A stretch of DNA of 41,357 bases. Origin: Clostridia bacterium. GTDB taxonomy: Bacteria; Bacillota; Clostridia; Christensenellales; UBA3700. This document shows, in pieces, positions 1 through 7,960 of this stretch. A program made the translations under genes and the position numbers. The notes beneath the pieces were generated by a model. That model searched no databases and was not told where the DNA came from. It saw nothing but the letters and a program-made list of their open reading frames with translations. The stretch spans positions 1 to 41,357 of the forward strand of contig JAIDUT010000097.1 in assembly GCA_029060065.1 (NCBI GenBank), read 5' to 3'. The first letter of the stretch is position 1. Every line of letters starts with the position of its first letter.

Positions 1-1173
1 AAGCAGTATTACGCCGAATATTGTTAGCGTCAAGTTGCCGCCGCCTTGTTTGTACGCCGAGAAGGTCTCTATCACGCCGACGAAACCGCAAGTACCCATT
101 CCGCCGCCAGAAGGTCCGCACGCCAACTTAAACACGCAAGTTGAAAGCGGTCCGCAAATTACGCTGGCAATTACCGGTGGCAATAGTATGCGAGGATTAC
201 GCATTACGTTGGGAATCTGCAACATTGACGTACCCAAGCCTTGCGACACCAGTCCGCCCCAGCCGTTCTCCTTAAAGCTCATTACGGCAAAGCCCACCAT
301 TTGACAAGCACAACCTACCGTCGCCGCTCCGCCGGCTATGTACATAGCTTGTACTTGCCAAGTTTCTCCCGTAGCAATTATGGGAGCTGCAATGGCTACC
401 CATATCGCCGCGCTTGACGTTGGCAGGGTCAAGAGAATACCCATAATTACAGCTACTATTATTCCCATGAAGAAGGGCGTAATATACGTAGCGTATGCAA
501 TCGCTTTGCCAAGCAAATTGACGAGTTGTATAAACGGCCACGACAAGAAAGCGCCGAATACCGCTACTATGAAAGCCACGAGCGGCACGAGTATGATATC
601 CAGTTTAGTCTTACCTGCTACGAGTTTGGTTATCTCGCACACCAGTAGCGCCGTTACGTATGCGCCTATGGGATTTCCCGGTCGTACGCTGACGCCGAAT
701 GCGTCGGCCGTAGCAGGATAGAATATACTATTCAACAATGTGCTCAACGCCGTCGTATCCCAACCGGCTTTAATGACCGTGTCCGCCCATGCGCCTATAA
801 GTCCGGCGACGATTGCGCTGAATATTACGAGTGGCGGCATCTTGAGTCTGTGGGCTATGCCCGCTCCTATGCCGGCGCCCATAAGAATAGAGGCAAGTCT
901 ACCTACGATGATGAAGTATCGTCCTACGGCATTCTTATCCGTAAAGACGTACTGCCCGAGCGCAACAAAAATCGTACCCGCAATGAGCGTGACGAAGAGT
1001 CCTTGCGCCATGCCTGTAAACGCGTCAATAAACCATCTCTTTGAAAGTTTTTTGGTAAAAGTCCAAAACTTGTTTTGATTTTTCCCGTTTTGGTTTTGTG
1101 GGGATTTTGAAACTACTTCTTCCACTTGGGCTTTCTGCTCTTCTTCGGCAGTGATAATAGGCTTTTCGTCCAT
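1..1173 (-). CDS. PTS-EIIC-like integral membrane protein, 3' end cut off by the window
   Basis: An open frame of 391 codons runs from ATG at 1173 to the window edge without a stop, so the C-terminus is missing. The N-terminus (about 45 residues) is hydrophilic and rich in Glu, Gln, Lys and Asn. It is followed by many hydrophobic, Gly-rich helices such as GMAQGLFVTLIAGTIF and ILMGAGIGAGIAHRL. The pattern, with GGGMGTCGF-type loops near the break, matches the PTS_EIIC_2 family (PF13303-like), a stand-alone EIIC-type permease whose substrate is usually unknown. Start choice rests on a GGGAG Shine-Dalgarno about 10 nt upstream and a near-perfect SigA promoter further up. No IIA or IIB domain is visible. 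The family assignment is from memory of sequence style; transport function is inference. Confidence 0.8.
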   Translation of the reverse strand, partial: MDEKPIITAEEEQKAQVEEVVSKSPQNQNGKNQNKFWTFTKKLSKRWFIDAFTGMAQGLFVTLIAGTIFVALGQYVFTDKNAVGRYFIIVGRLASILMGAGIGAGIAHRLKMPPLVIFSAIVAGLIGAWADTVIKAGWDTTALSTLLNSIFYPATADAFGVSVRPGNPIGAYVTALLVCEITKLVAGKTKLDIILVPLVAFIVAVFGAFLSWPFIQLVNLLGKAIAYATYITPFFMGIIVAVIMGILLTLPTSSAAIWVAIAAPIIATGETWQVQAMYIAGGAATVGCACQMVGFAVMSFKENGWGGLVSQGLGTSMLQIPNVMRNPRILLPPVIASVICGPLSTCVFKLACGPSGGGMGTCGFVGVIETFSAYKQGGGNLTLTIFGVILL

Positions 1174-1210
1174 ATCTAAGCTCCCAATGTGTATATTTTA
1201 TATTAGTAAC

Positions 1211-1239
1211 ATTATAGTAATTAAAAATTATTATGTCAA
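1211..1239 (-). promoter_or_regulatory. SigA-type promoter of the EIIC-like gene
   Basis: On the minus strand TTGACA (1239-1234) and TATAAT (1216-1211) are separated by exactly 17 nt, the full consensus. Transcription would start near 1205 and give a leader of about 30 nt containing the GGGAG Shine-Dalgarno. An inverted repeat CGTTAA-N4-TTAACG lies just upstream at 1248-1263, between this promoter and the end of the metalloregulator gene. It could be a weak terminator or a regulator site. Confidence 0.85.
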
Positions 1240-1281
1240 ATATATTCGTTAAGTTTTTAACGTAAATATTTCTATGCTCAC

Positions 1282-1656
1282 TTATTTTAATTTATCCAGA
1301 TATTCGATAAGTTTTTCCGTCGTTTCTTCACTAATATCGTGTTCTATCTTGCAAGCGTCCTTTTCTGCCGTTTCTACGCTCACGCCCAATACGTCGGTTA
1401 GAAGTCTTGTCAATGCAACGTGTTTAACCGCAATTTTTTTTGCTTTTTTTCTTCCCTCTTCTGTAATCGTCACTTCTCCGTAACTGGGTTTGCTGACGTA
1501 CCCCATTTCTTGAAGAATAGTCAATGCCTTGTTTACGCTTGGCTTTGATACACCCAAGGCATTGGCAATATCTACAGATTTTACCCTGCCTTTCTGTTCT
1601 TCGATAAATAATATTGCTTCTAAATAATCTTCACCGCTCTTATGTAGTTGACTCAT
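1282..1656 (-). CDS. DtxR/MntR-family metal-dependent transcriptional regulator, short form
   Basis: This 124-residue protein has an N-terminal winged helix (residues 5-65, with VKSVDIANALGVSKPSVNKAL as helix-turn-helix). A helical metal-binding and dimerisation domain follows (70-124). There is no C-terminal SH3/FeoA domain, as in MntR rather than DtxR. Visible metal ligands in family alignment are D10, E13, H79, C102, E105 and H106 (motif ACKIEHDIS). D10 is the MntR-type (Mn) residue, whereas C102 is the DtxR/IdeR-type (Fe) residue, so the site is a hybrid. The start has a good AAGGAG site and overlaps the upstream membrane-protein gene by 17 nt, so the two are translationally coupled. It probably represses a manganese or iron uptake gene; the target is not seen here. 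Confidence 0.9.
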   Translation of the reverse strand: MSQLHKSGEDYLEAILFIEEQKGRVKSVDIANALGVSKPSVNKALTILQEMGYVSKPSYGEVTITEEGRKKAKKIAVKHVALTRLLTDVLGVSVETAEKDACKIEHDISEETTEKLIEYLDKLK

Positions 1657-2650
1657 GATTCTCCTTATTCTTATCGGTCTTGCCTTTCTTTGTCGTTACT
1701 CGTTTGACCTTCTTAGTATTATGTTTTGGCTTTTTAGATTTCTTGCTTTTTTCTTCTACCGAAAGTTCTTCAACAGAGGGTTGATAATCGTTTTCAAATC
1801 TTTCGGTAATATCATAATTTTCTACGACGTATCCTTCAAGTTCCGCGTCCTTTTGCATAGCCTCTTCTTTTGTCAATGTCATAGCCTCAATTGTACGCAA
1901 AAATCTATCTTTTGCCTTGCCCAACTTGTCCCCTACGGTTTTTTTACCTACTCCGGCATTAGGTCTGACGCGCGCCGTCGCAATATAACTACTCATTACG
2001 TTGCCTACATACTGCTTTACGCTCCTGTTAAGTTTTCTACCCCATATCCAAGTGGCAACGGATATAAATATTTGTATAACAGTAACGAACATAGCCAACA
2101 AGGAAATGACGAACATGAACTTGTCGCCGAACGTATTAAGTTGAGCGGATTTTACCAAGACCGTCAAAGTCAAACCTACGCTTATCAACTTGATAAGACG
2201 TCTTGCCATAACGAAACCTTTTTTGAAAAACTTGAAAGTCTTTTTATGTTTTGGCGAATACCTGATAAAAGTAATCGTAAAGACTATCAAGTATAAAATA
2301 AGGAATATTAAGAGAGTGATAGTGTACCAATCGAAAATTGCTCGGCTTATCTCTCCCCACTTTGTAGTATCAAAAGTAAAAGTAAGCCAATCTAAAAACG
2401 TATTTACTCCCTGACTTTTGAAGTATTTAACGCAATTAGATACTATTCTCACCATACAGTTAAAATAGTAGATAAAGAACATAAACAGCGAGAAGAACTT
2501 ATAAATTCTTGCCGAAAACTTTTTGCCGTATTTTTTGTTCTCTATTGGCGCTCTTTTATTAGACGAACAATCCGGCTTTTCTCTGCTTGCTTCTTCCTTA
2601 CCGACTATAGCTTCGTCTTCATGGATATTTTCGTTAGCATGCAATTCCAT
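1640..2650 (-). CDS. multi-pass membrane protein of unknown function with basic C-terminal tail
   Basis: I do not recognise a family for this 336-residue protein. It has an acidic and polar N-terminus (1-45), about four hydrophobic segments (roughly 52-72, 108-129, 151-168, 178-201) and a cytoplasmic-looking C-terminal half. The last 40 residues are very rich in Lys (KKSKKPKHNTKKVKRVTTKKGK). The gene overlaps the metalloregulator gene by 17 nt and is therefore probably its operon partner. No transporter signature or metal-binding motif stands out. The ATG at 2650 coincides with the expected transcription start of the promoter at 2657-2684 and has no Shine-Dalgarno, so the mRNA may be leaderless or the true start may lie further in. 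Confidence 0.7.
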   Translation of the reverse strand: MELHANENIHEDEAIVGKEEASREKPDCSSNKRAPIENKKYGKKFSARIYKFFSLFMFFIYYFNCMVRIVSNCVKYFKSQGVNTFLDWLTFTFDTTKWGEISRAIFDWYTITLLIFLILYLIVFTITFIRYSPKHKKTFKFFKKGFVMARRLIKLISVGLTLTVLVKSAQLNTFGDKFMFVISLLAMFVTVIQIFISVATWIWGRKLNRSVKQYVGNVMSSYIATARVRPNAGVGKKTVGDKLGKAKDRFLRTIEAMTLTKEEAMQKDAELEGYVVENYDITERFENDYQPSVEELSVEEKSKKSKKPKHNTKKVKRVTTKKGKTDKNKENHESTT

Positions 2651-2656
2651 AATTTT

Positions 2657-2684
2657 ATTATATCATAAAAAATAAGTTTGTCCA
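2657..2684 (-). promoter_or_regulatory. SigA-type promoter of the membrane protein-metalloregulator operon
   Basis: On the minus strand TGGACA (2684-2679), a 16-nt spacer and TATAAT (2662-2657) form a strong promoter. Its predicted start point falls at about 2650, on the annotated ATG itself. Confidence 0.7.
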
Positions 2685-2844
2685 TACCTTTGCTTATTTT
2701 TTTCAAATGTCAAAATAAAGTTTTTGGAATTTTGAAAAATTTTAGTTTTATCTATACACAAAAGTATAACATTTATAAGAATGTGAATACTCAAAGTAGC
2801 GAACGCAAACACGTTTAGCTACAAAAATGATTTGGAGGTGCAAT

Positions 2845-2997
2845 ATGTCAAGAGTAGCAAAAGTAAATACCGGCGAGAAACCTGGCAAGGGTTGTTATAG
2901 CTGTACGAACTGCGGTTTTGATCTCAGACTTGACGCTGGCGATAAAATGCCACCATGTCCCAACTGCAACAACACTTCTTTTACAAAGTGTAAGTAA
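2845..2997 (+). CDS. small zinc-ribbon protein, 50 residues
   Basis: ATG at 2845 is preceded by a strong GGAGG site (2834-2838). The 50-codon frame ends at TAA 2995-2997. The protein carries two CxxC knuckles, C17-x2-C20-x2-C23 and C38-x2-C41, plus a final C49. The segment GEKPGKGCYSC followed by a short loop and PPCPNCNNTSF is typical of the small rubredoxin-like/zinc-ribbon proteins found singly in many Firmicutes. Metal binding is well supported by the cysteine spacing; the cellular role is unknown. It is transcribed on its own, convergent with hemW. A possible -10-like TATACA lies at 2753-2758 with TTGAAA upstream at 2732-2737, but the spacer is only 15 nt. Confidence 0.85.
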   Translation: MSRVAKVNTGEKPGKGCYSCTNCGFDLRLDAGDKMPPCPNCNNTSFTKCK

Positions 2998-3004
2998 TTC
3001 AGGA

Positions 3005-3029
3005 CTAGGTTTGCCTTCGGCAAACTTAG
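3005..3029. terminator. hairpin between convergent zinc-ribbon gene and hemW, possible terminator
   Basis: CTAGGTTTGCC, a TTC loop and GGCAAACTTAG form an 11-bp stem with one G-T pair, 8 nt after the zinc-ribbon stop codon. No U-tract follows on the plus strand, so intrinsic termination is uncertain. It may instead be one of the short GCCTTCGGC-type palindromes that recur in this genome (compare 7790-7802). Confidence 0.45.
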
Positions 3030-3082
3030 TACATAGGTAGTATTACGTTGTTTAATCGATAAAATTCTTTATAATTATATTT

Positions 3083-4210
3083 CTAAATAAAATCCGCAAT
3101 AATTCCGTTCATAAGTTGAAGATATTCATATTTAATAGATACTTTGTTATCAGTAATTTCAAGATAGTTTTTGTTCTCTTTAATAGCTTGCGAATACTTA
3201 TTCAAAAAGTCATATCCGAATCTTTGAGAAAATTCCGCCATATCAACGCCGTTTTCCAATCTCAAGGATAGCATTATATATTCGCTCTCCATATCTTCTT
3301 TGCTCAACTTTTGCAAGTCGTATCGATATTTACCCTCATCAATACCTGTATAATATTCTTCAAAGTTTTCCGCATTACGCCACCTTTCTCCGTCAATCAA
3401 AGAATGAGCGCCCATACCAAGTCCAAGATAGTCTAAACACTGCCAATACCGTAAATTGTGATACGAAAGCTTTTTGTTTTTGCAAAAATTAGAAATTTCA
3501 TATCGATGAAAATTATACTTTTCCAGACAACGACAAGCATATTCGTAAAGTTGAGCAAGTTCGTCGTCAGATTTAGCAATAAGTTTGCCTTGTTCAATAA
3601 GATTTTTTAACTTCGTTCCGTCTTCTACGCTCAACATATAAACCGATATATGCTCAACCCCCAACTTTTCCGCTCTGTCTATAAAATATTTGACGTCGGA
3701 TTTAGTTTGGTTTGGCAAGCCTATCATTGCGTCAACGCTCACTTCAAAGCCGAGTTCCTTTGCAAGTGTGACAGCATATTCAGCCTGCTTTGCATTATGA
3801 CGTCTGCCAAGCATATTAAGTAAATCATCATTAAAACTCTGCACGCCAAAGCTCAATCTGGTAACACCTATCTCCTTGAGCGCAATTAGTTTTGCTTTAT
3901 CAACCGTACACGGATTTGCCTCAATCGAAAATTCTTTGATATTGCAAGTAAAACCGTTAGAAATCTCTGCGCATATCATTTTTAATTGTTCTGCGTCTAG
4001 CAAGGTAGGCGTTCCACCGCCTAGATATATTGTGTCAACTAAATAATCTTGAGCATACTCCTTGCTAGCCATTTTGATTTGTTTGCAAAGATACTCAACG
4101 TACTTATCTCTCTGCGCGCAATCGTCGACAGACGATATAAAGTCGCAATATATGCACCGCGACTTGCAAAAAGGTATATGGATATATATTCCTAAACTTT
4201 TATTTTGCAT
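3083..4210 (-). CDS. hemW: radical SAM heme chaperone HemW
   Basis: This 375-residue protein has the HemW-type radical SAM cluster motif HIPFCKSRCIYCDF (C15, C19, C22). GGGTPTLL follows near residue 65, with an ANP(C) segment and the conserved LSFGVQSFND. Length and order match the HemW/coproporphyrinogen-oxidase-like family. HemW binds heme and a [4Fe-4S] cluster and is thought to deliver heme to respiratory proteins; it is not a true HemN. lepA-hemW is a common Firmicutes operon. Here the two genes are separated by about 200 nt packed with repeats. The start ATG 4210 has the Shine-Dalgarno AAGGGG 8-13 nt upstream, and this belongs to a repeat element. Confidence 0.93.
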   Translation of the reverse strand: MQNKSLGIYIHIPFCKSRCIYCDFISSVDDCAQRDKYVEYLCKQIKMASKEYAQDYLVDTIYLGGGTPTLLDAEQLKMICAEISNGFTCNIKEFSIEANPCTVDKAKLIALKEIGVTRLSFGVQSFNDDLLNMLGRRHNAKQAEYAVTLAKELGFEVSVDAMIGLPNQTKSDVKYFIDRAEKLGVEHISVYMLSVEDGTKLKNLIEQGKLIAKSDDELAQLYEYACRCLEKYNFHRYEISNFCKNKKLSYHNLRYWQCLDYLGLGMGAHSLIDGERWRNAENFEEYYTGIDEGKYRYDLQKLSKEDMESEYIMLSLRLENGVDMAEFSQRFGYDFLNKYSQAIKENKNYLEITDNKVSIKYEYLQLMNGIIADFI

Positions 4211-4218
4211 ACCATCAC

Positions 4219-4257
4219 CCCTTCAGTCGCTATGCGACAGCTTCCCCTTGAGGGGAC
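4219..4257. repeat. two tandem small hairpins, dispersed-repeat type, at the 5' edge of hemW
   Basis: GTCGC-TAT-GCGAC (4225-4237) and TCCCC-TTGA-GGGGA (about 4242-4255) are perfect adjacent hairpins in the order CTTCAG-hairpin-CAGCT-hairpin. This arrangement resembles a dispersed palindromic repeat that I recall from many gut Clostridia; that comparison is memory, not a search. Read on the minus strand, its end supplies the AAGGGG used as hemW ribosome-binding site. Confidence 0.6.
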
Positions 4258-4269
4258 GCCAAGATAAGC

Positions 4270-4311
4270 GGTTGAGATTTCTCCATTAGCTTCGTTTCAG
4301 TCGAATTGACA
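4270..4311. repeat. dispersed repeat unit, 'GAGATTTCTCC...GTCGAAATGAC' type, copy 1
   Basis: GGTTGAGATTTCTCC, then ATTAGCTTCGTTTCAG, then TCGAATTGACA. It is a near copy of units at 28425-28467, 36197-36239 and 37373-37415. It sits between element A and hemW. Confidence 0.85.
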
Positions 4312-4340
4312 TTATATTATCTCCCTGCTTTCTACTTAAG

Positions 4341-4408
4341 GTTCGGCGAAAAGAGAAATAGGCAAAGAATAAAGCGATAGATTTTCCTAGCCTCTCTTCG
4401 AGCCGAAC
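4341..4408. repeat. long-hairpin element A (short, internally deleted form) abutting the lepA stop
   Basis: The 68-bp element begins GTTCGGCGAAAAGAGAAATA and ends CCTCTCTTCGAGCCGAAC, so its ends are imperfect inverted repeats of about 22 bp. The final C of the element is the G of the lepA stop codon TAG on the minus strand. Element B shares both ends, and C shares one end closely. A lacks the internal GTAC-N5-GTAC hairpin, so it looks like a minimal derivative. Confidence 0.75.
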
Positions 4409-6204
4409 TATATCTTCAATATGGACATAAATGCTTCGCTCGGCACCTCTACAGACCCGACTTGGCGCATACGCTTCTTGCCCTCTTTTTGTTTCTCCAG
4501 AAGTTTCTTTTTACGGGTAATGTCACCGCCGTAGCACTTGGCTAGCACGTCTTTACGCATTGCCTTGACAGTTTCTCTCGCTATAACTTTACCGCCTATA
4601 GCCGCTTGAATTGGTATCTCGAAAAGTTGTCTAGGTATTACATCCTTTAACTTTTCGGCAATGCCTCTACCCCTTGCGTATGCCTTATCCTTATGAACTA
4701 TTAAACTCAAGGCGTCGCATATCTCACCGTTGAGCAACATGTCTAACTTGACCAAATCGCTCTTCTTAAACTCGGCAATCTCGTAGTCAAGACTTGCATA
4801 TCCTCTGGTACGCGACTTAAGTGTATCAAAGAAGTCGTATATTATTTCATTGAGAGGCATAACGTAGTCAAGACGAACTCTCGTTGTGTCAAGATACGTT
4901 AGATTGATAAACTCTCCTCTCTTGTCTTGACATAGTTCCATTATCGACCCGACGTACTCAGGCGGTGTGTATATAAACGCGTTGACGACAGGCTCTTCCA
5001 TATGGTCGATATCGCCTGCAGGCGGTAAATTGGACGGATTGGATACGATTAGCTCTTCGCCATTGGTCTTGATTACTTTATACGATACGCTGGGCGCAGT
5101 TGTCACAAGGTCTAAGTCGAATTCTCTCTCCAATCTTTCCTGTATAATTTCCATATGCAAAAGTCCAAGAAATCCGCATCTGAAACCAAAGCCCAACGCC
5201 GTGGATACTTCGGGCTCATACATTAACGACGCGTCGTTTAGTTTGAGCTTTTCCAAAGCGTCTTTGAGATCGTTATACTTAGACCCGTCAGCCGGATATA
5301 TTCCGGAAAATACCATTGGAGAGGCTTCTTTGTATCCATCGAGTGGCTTGGAAGTCTTGTCGCTCGCCATAAGAATAGTATCTCCCACTTTGGTATCGCT
5401 TACATTCTTGATGCTAGCGCAAAGATAGCCTACGTCACCTGCCGAAAGGCTGTCCTTTGATTGCATTTTAGGTACGAATACGCCAACTTCCGTGACGTCA
5501 AACTCCTTGCCTGTGACGCACATTTTTATTCTATCGCCAGCCTTAACTTCGCCGTCAAATACTCTGATAAAGGAAATAGCGCCTTTGTATGAATCGTAAT
5601 AAGAATCAAATATCAAGGCTTTGAATGGCTTGTCAATATCCCCGCTCGGAGGTGGCAATAATTCTATTACTTGTTTAAGCACTTCGTCAATGCCAATGCA
5701 CTCTTTTGCAGATATAAGCGGAGCGTCTTGAGCGTCAAGACCTATGACCTCCTCTATCTCAGCCTTAACCTCGTCAGGTCTTGCCGACGGCAAATCTATC
5801 TTGTTAATTACGGGAAGTATTTCCAAATCGTTGTCAAGCGCAAGGTAAACGTTGGTGAGCGTCTGCGCCTCTATACCTTGCGACGCGTCGACAATGAGGA
5901 TTGCGCCTTCGCACGCTTTGAGAGAACGCGATACTTCATAAGTAAAGTCAACGTGTCCCGGGGTATCTATAAGGTTCAAAGTATACTCTTCGCCATTGTA
6001 AGTATACTTCATAGTTACAGGCGTGAGCTTTATAGTAATACCTCTCTCCCTCTCGATATCCATACTGTCGAGAAGTTGTTCTTTAGCGTCGCGCTTGGCG
6101 ACAGTCTGCGTGACGTCCATAATACAGTCGGCAAGCGTGCTTTTGCCGTGGTCTATGTGAGCTACTATACAAAAATTTCTGATATTTGATTGATTTTTCG
6201 GCAT
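4408..6204 (-). CDS. lepA: elongation factor 4 (LepA), ribosome back-translocase GTPase
   Basis: The full-length 598-residue protein has G1 [12 protein letters not shown], switch and G3 DTPGHVDF, G4 NKIDLP and the EF-G-like domains. It ends in the LepA-specific C-terminal domain ([18 protein letters not shown], then [12 protein letters not shown]). LepA acts on stalled or initiating ribosomes. The start ATG 6204 has GAGGAAG 4-10 nt upstream and a promoter at 6235-6263. It is the first gene of the usual lepA-hemW unit. The stop codon TAG is shared with repeat element A. Confidence 0.98.
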   Translation of the reverse strand: MPKNQSNIRNFCIVAHIDHGKSTLADCIMDVTQTVAKRDAKEQLLDSMDIERERGITIKLTPVTMKYTYNGEEYTLNLIDTPGHVDFTYEVSRSLKACEGAILIVDASQGIEAQTLTNVYLALDNDLEILPVINKIDLPSARPDEVKAEIEEVIGLDAQDAPLISAKECIGIDEVLKQVIELLPPPSGDIDKPFKALIFDSYYDSYKGAISFIRVFDGEVKAGDRIKMCVTGKEFDVTEVGVFVPKMQSKDSLSAGDVGYLCASIKNVSDTKVGDTILMASDKTSKPLDGYKEASPMVFSGIYPADGSKYNDLKDALEKLKLNDASLMYEPEVSTALGFGFRCGFLGLLHMEIIQERLEREFDLDLVTTAPSVSYKVIKTNGEELIVSNPSNLPPAGDIDHMEEPVVNAFIYTPPEYVGSIMELCQDKRGEFINLTYLDTTRVRLDYVMPLNEIIYDFFDTLKSRTRGYASLDYEIAEFKKSDLVKLDMLLNGEICDALSLIVHKDKAYARGRGIAEKLKDVIPRQLFEIPIQAAIGGKVIARETVKAMRKDVLAKCYGGDITRKKKLLEKQKEGKKRMRQVGSVEVPSEAFMSILKI

Positions 6205-6234
6205 AACTTCCTCAATCGAATTTTTTATAATAAT

Positions 6235-6263
6235 ATTATATAAAAAAATATAGATTTTAGCAA
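6235..6263 (-). promoter_or_regulatory. SigA-type promoter of lepA
   Basis: On the minus strand TTGCTA (6263-6258), 17 nt and TATAAT (6240-6235). A TATAAT on the plus strand at 6274-6279 may serve the divergent LUD gene, but no convincing -35 accompanies it. Confidence 0.7.
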
Positions 6264-6388
6264 ATATATTTAGTATAATAATAACAAGTAACCTTAGCCG
6301 TCAATAAAATTACAAAGTTATAACACTGTGTGATTTTATAAATTCCATGACCTTTAGAGTTCTACGGTTAATTAATTTAGGTGCAGAT

Positions 6389-6997
6389 ATGAATAGACAA
6401 AACTTGTTAAACAATCTAACCAAAAGAGGTTTTAAGCCTTTCTTCTTCGACAATCGCACAGAAGCGACTGACTTCATACTTAATCTTATACCGCCAAAAG
6501 CAAGCGTAGGTATTGGCGGAAGTATGACCGTCAAAGACCTTGGCGTAGACAAATTGCTTTATGAGAGAGGTAACTCCGTGTATTCCCACTCTCTCGTTGC
6601 GCCCGAGCAAAAAGAAAAAGTATACCAACTTGCAGGCTCGGCGGATTGGTACATATCTTCTACCAATGCTCTTAGCGAAGAGGGAGATTTCGTCAACATT
6701 GACGGCTCGGCTAATAGAATTTCCGCGCTTGCATTCGGCGTAAAAAACATACTCTATATTTTAGGCGCTAATAAGATTACACCCGACCTTGCCGGCGCGA
6801 TAGACAGGGCGCGTAACGTTTCTGCTCCGCCCAACGCTAAAAGGCTCAATAAGAACACGCCTTGCGCGACTAGCGGACAGTGCTGTATGTGCGACAGCGA
6901 CGACTGTATCTGCAACGTTACTTTGATTTCGCATCACCCAACGAGATATCAAGAAAACGTATATGTTGTCATTATCAACGAAACTTTGGGATATTAG
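6389..6997 (+). CDS. LUD-domain protein (LutC/YkgG-related, DUF162)
   Basis: The 202-residue protein from ATG 6389 has the LUD fold pattern. It carries the glycine motif SVGIGGSMTVKDLGV (39-53), STNALSEEGDFVNIDGSANR (91-110) and a C-terminal Cys-rich segment C159, C165, C166, C168, C173, C175. That segment resembles the cysteine cluster of clostridial LUD proteins. LUD proteins include LutC, which takes part in lactate oxidation with the Fe-S proteins LutA and LutB, but those partners are absent here. The open frame extends 14 codons upstream; I prefer 6389 because TTTAGGTG lies 5-12 nt before it. It is co-transcribed with the GDPD gene 9 nt downstream. Confidence 0.85.
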   Translation: MNRQNLLNNLTKRGFKPFFFDNRTEATDFILNLIPPKASVGIGGSMTVKDLGVDKLLYERGNSVYSHSLVAPEQKEKVYQLAGSADWYISSTNALSEEGDFVNIDGSANRISALAFGVKNILYILGANKITPDLAGAIDRARNVSAPPNAKRLNKNTPCATSGQCCMCDSDDCICNVTLISHHPTRYQENVYVVIINETLGY

Positions 6998-7006
6998 GAG
7001 AAAATA

Positions 7007-7774
7007 ATGAAAAAGGACACAAAATGGTTGACGTCTGTACCGGTGGCGCATAGAGGACTTCATAACAACAAAGACTTGCCCGAAAATTCATTGGGCGCTT
7101 TTGAGAATGCAATAAAACACGGCTACGGAATAGAATTTGACATATGGCGTACGCTTGACGGCGAACTTATCGTGCATCACGACCCAAAGCTAATTCGCAC
7201 TTGCTCAAGAAAAGAAAAAGTTACCAATATTGATTCTTCCAAGCTCGAAGAATATAAGTTGATGAATACCAACTACTCTATCCCGACTTTTAAGCAAGTT
7301 CTCGACCTCGTAGATGGACAGGTGGGACTTGTGATAGAAATCAAACCGACAAAACTTGTCGAAGTCACATGTTCGCAAATCTGGGATACGCTCAAAGACT
7401 ATAAAGGCAACTACTGTATAGAGTCCTTTGACCCGTACGTTGTGCGTTGGTGGGCGCAAAATCACCCCGATATTATTCTAGGACAACTTTGTGATTGGTA
7501 TCCTTTCCATAGAATCTTGGTCAAGAGAATGAAGCAATACCGCTTCGTAGACTTTTTGGCAACCTCTATCAAAAATCTGCCAAGCAAATACTATCAAAAG
7601 ATTTGCAAAGAAAATCCCGATATGCTCGTCATAGGCTGGACTATACGTACTCAACAACAATTTGCTTTGGCTGTTAAAAACGTGGACAATATCATATTCG
7701 AAACAAACGCCAAAAACGACGGATATATTACTCCGCCAAATACGACAAACGACTTCTGTCACAGAGAGAATTAG
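7007..7774 (+). CDS. glycerophosphodiester phosphodiesterase family protein
   Basis: The 255-residue protein shows the GDPD TIM-barrel signature. VAHRGLHNN (H15, R16) and PENSLGAF (E26, N27) lead to GIEFDIWRTLDGELIVHHD (E43, D45, H58, D59), and VIEIKP follows further on. The family hydrolyses glycerophosphodiesters released from phospholipids to glycerol 3-phosphate and an alcohol. There is no signal peptide, so it is probably cytosolic, like UgpQ. AGGAG lies 8 nt before ATG 7007, and the gene follows the LUD gene by 9 nt, so the two form an operon. The functional link between them is not obvious. Confidence 0.92.
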   Translation: MKKDTKWLTSVPVAHRGLHNNKDLPENSLGAFENAIKHGYGIEFDIWRTLDGELIVHHDPKLIRTCSRKEKVTNIDSSKLEEYKLMNTNYSIPTFKQVLDLVDGQVGLVIEIKPTKLVEVTCSQIWDTLKDYKGNYCIESFDPYVVRWWAQNHPDIILGQLCDWYPFHRILVKRMKQYRFVDFLATSIKNLPSKYYQKICKENPDMLVIGWTIRTQQQFALAVKNVDNIIFETNAKNDGYITPPNTTNDFCHREN

Positions 7775-7782
7775 TATTAGAA

Positions 7783-7850
7783 ATGAAATTCGCCTTCGGC
7801 GAATGAAATAGTCTAAACTCTATGAAATATTGTCTACGACAATATGAAAT
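7783..7850. repeat. array of four ATGAAAT heptamers separated by small palindromes
   Basis: ATGAAAT occurs at 7783-7789, 7803-7809, 7822-7828 and 7844-7850. The spacers are TCGCC-TTC-GGCGA (7790-7802), AGTCTAAACTCT (7810-7821) and ATTGTC-TAC-GACAAT (7829-7843). The regular 19-22 nt period with palindromic spacers marks it as a structured repeat array. It lies between the GDPD stop and the terminator. Confidence 0.75.
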
Positions 7851-7885
7851 AAATAAGGACATAGCAAATTGCTATGTCCTTATTT
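7851..7885. terminator. bidirectional intrinsic terminator between GDPD and the isc operon
   Basis: AAATAAGGACATAGCAA (7851-7867) and its exact complement TTGCTATGTCCTTATTT (7869-7885) are separated by one A, giving a 15-17 bp stem with A-rich and T-rich flanks. It can serve the LUD-GDPD unit on the plus strand and the isc operon plus element B on the minus strand. The adjoining 349-nt gap (7775-8123) otherwise holds only the ATGAAAT array and element B. Confidence 0.75.
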
Positions 7886-7960
7886 GTTATGGTGTCGCAA
7901 CGCTCCAAGTAGGAACGCCTGCGTCAATTTCTGTTATGACGATTCATTTGGGACACTCCT

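Noticed and set aside
1..1078. Plus-strand open frames of 89-127 codons opposite the EIIC-like gene
   Set aside because: The minus-strand frame is open for 391 codons with membrane-helix periodicity, a Shine-Dalgarno site and a consensus promoter.
4211..4407. A tRNA or small RNA gene in the lepA-hemW gap
   Set aside because: The hairpins there belong to recognisable dispersed repeats and no cloverleaf or CCA-like end is present.
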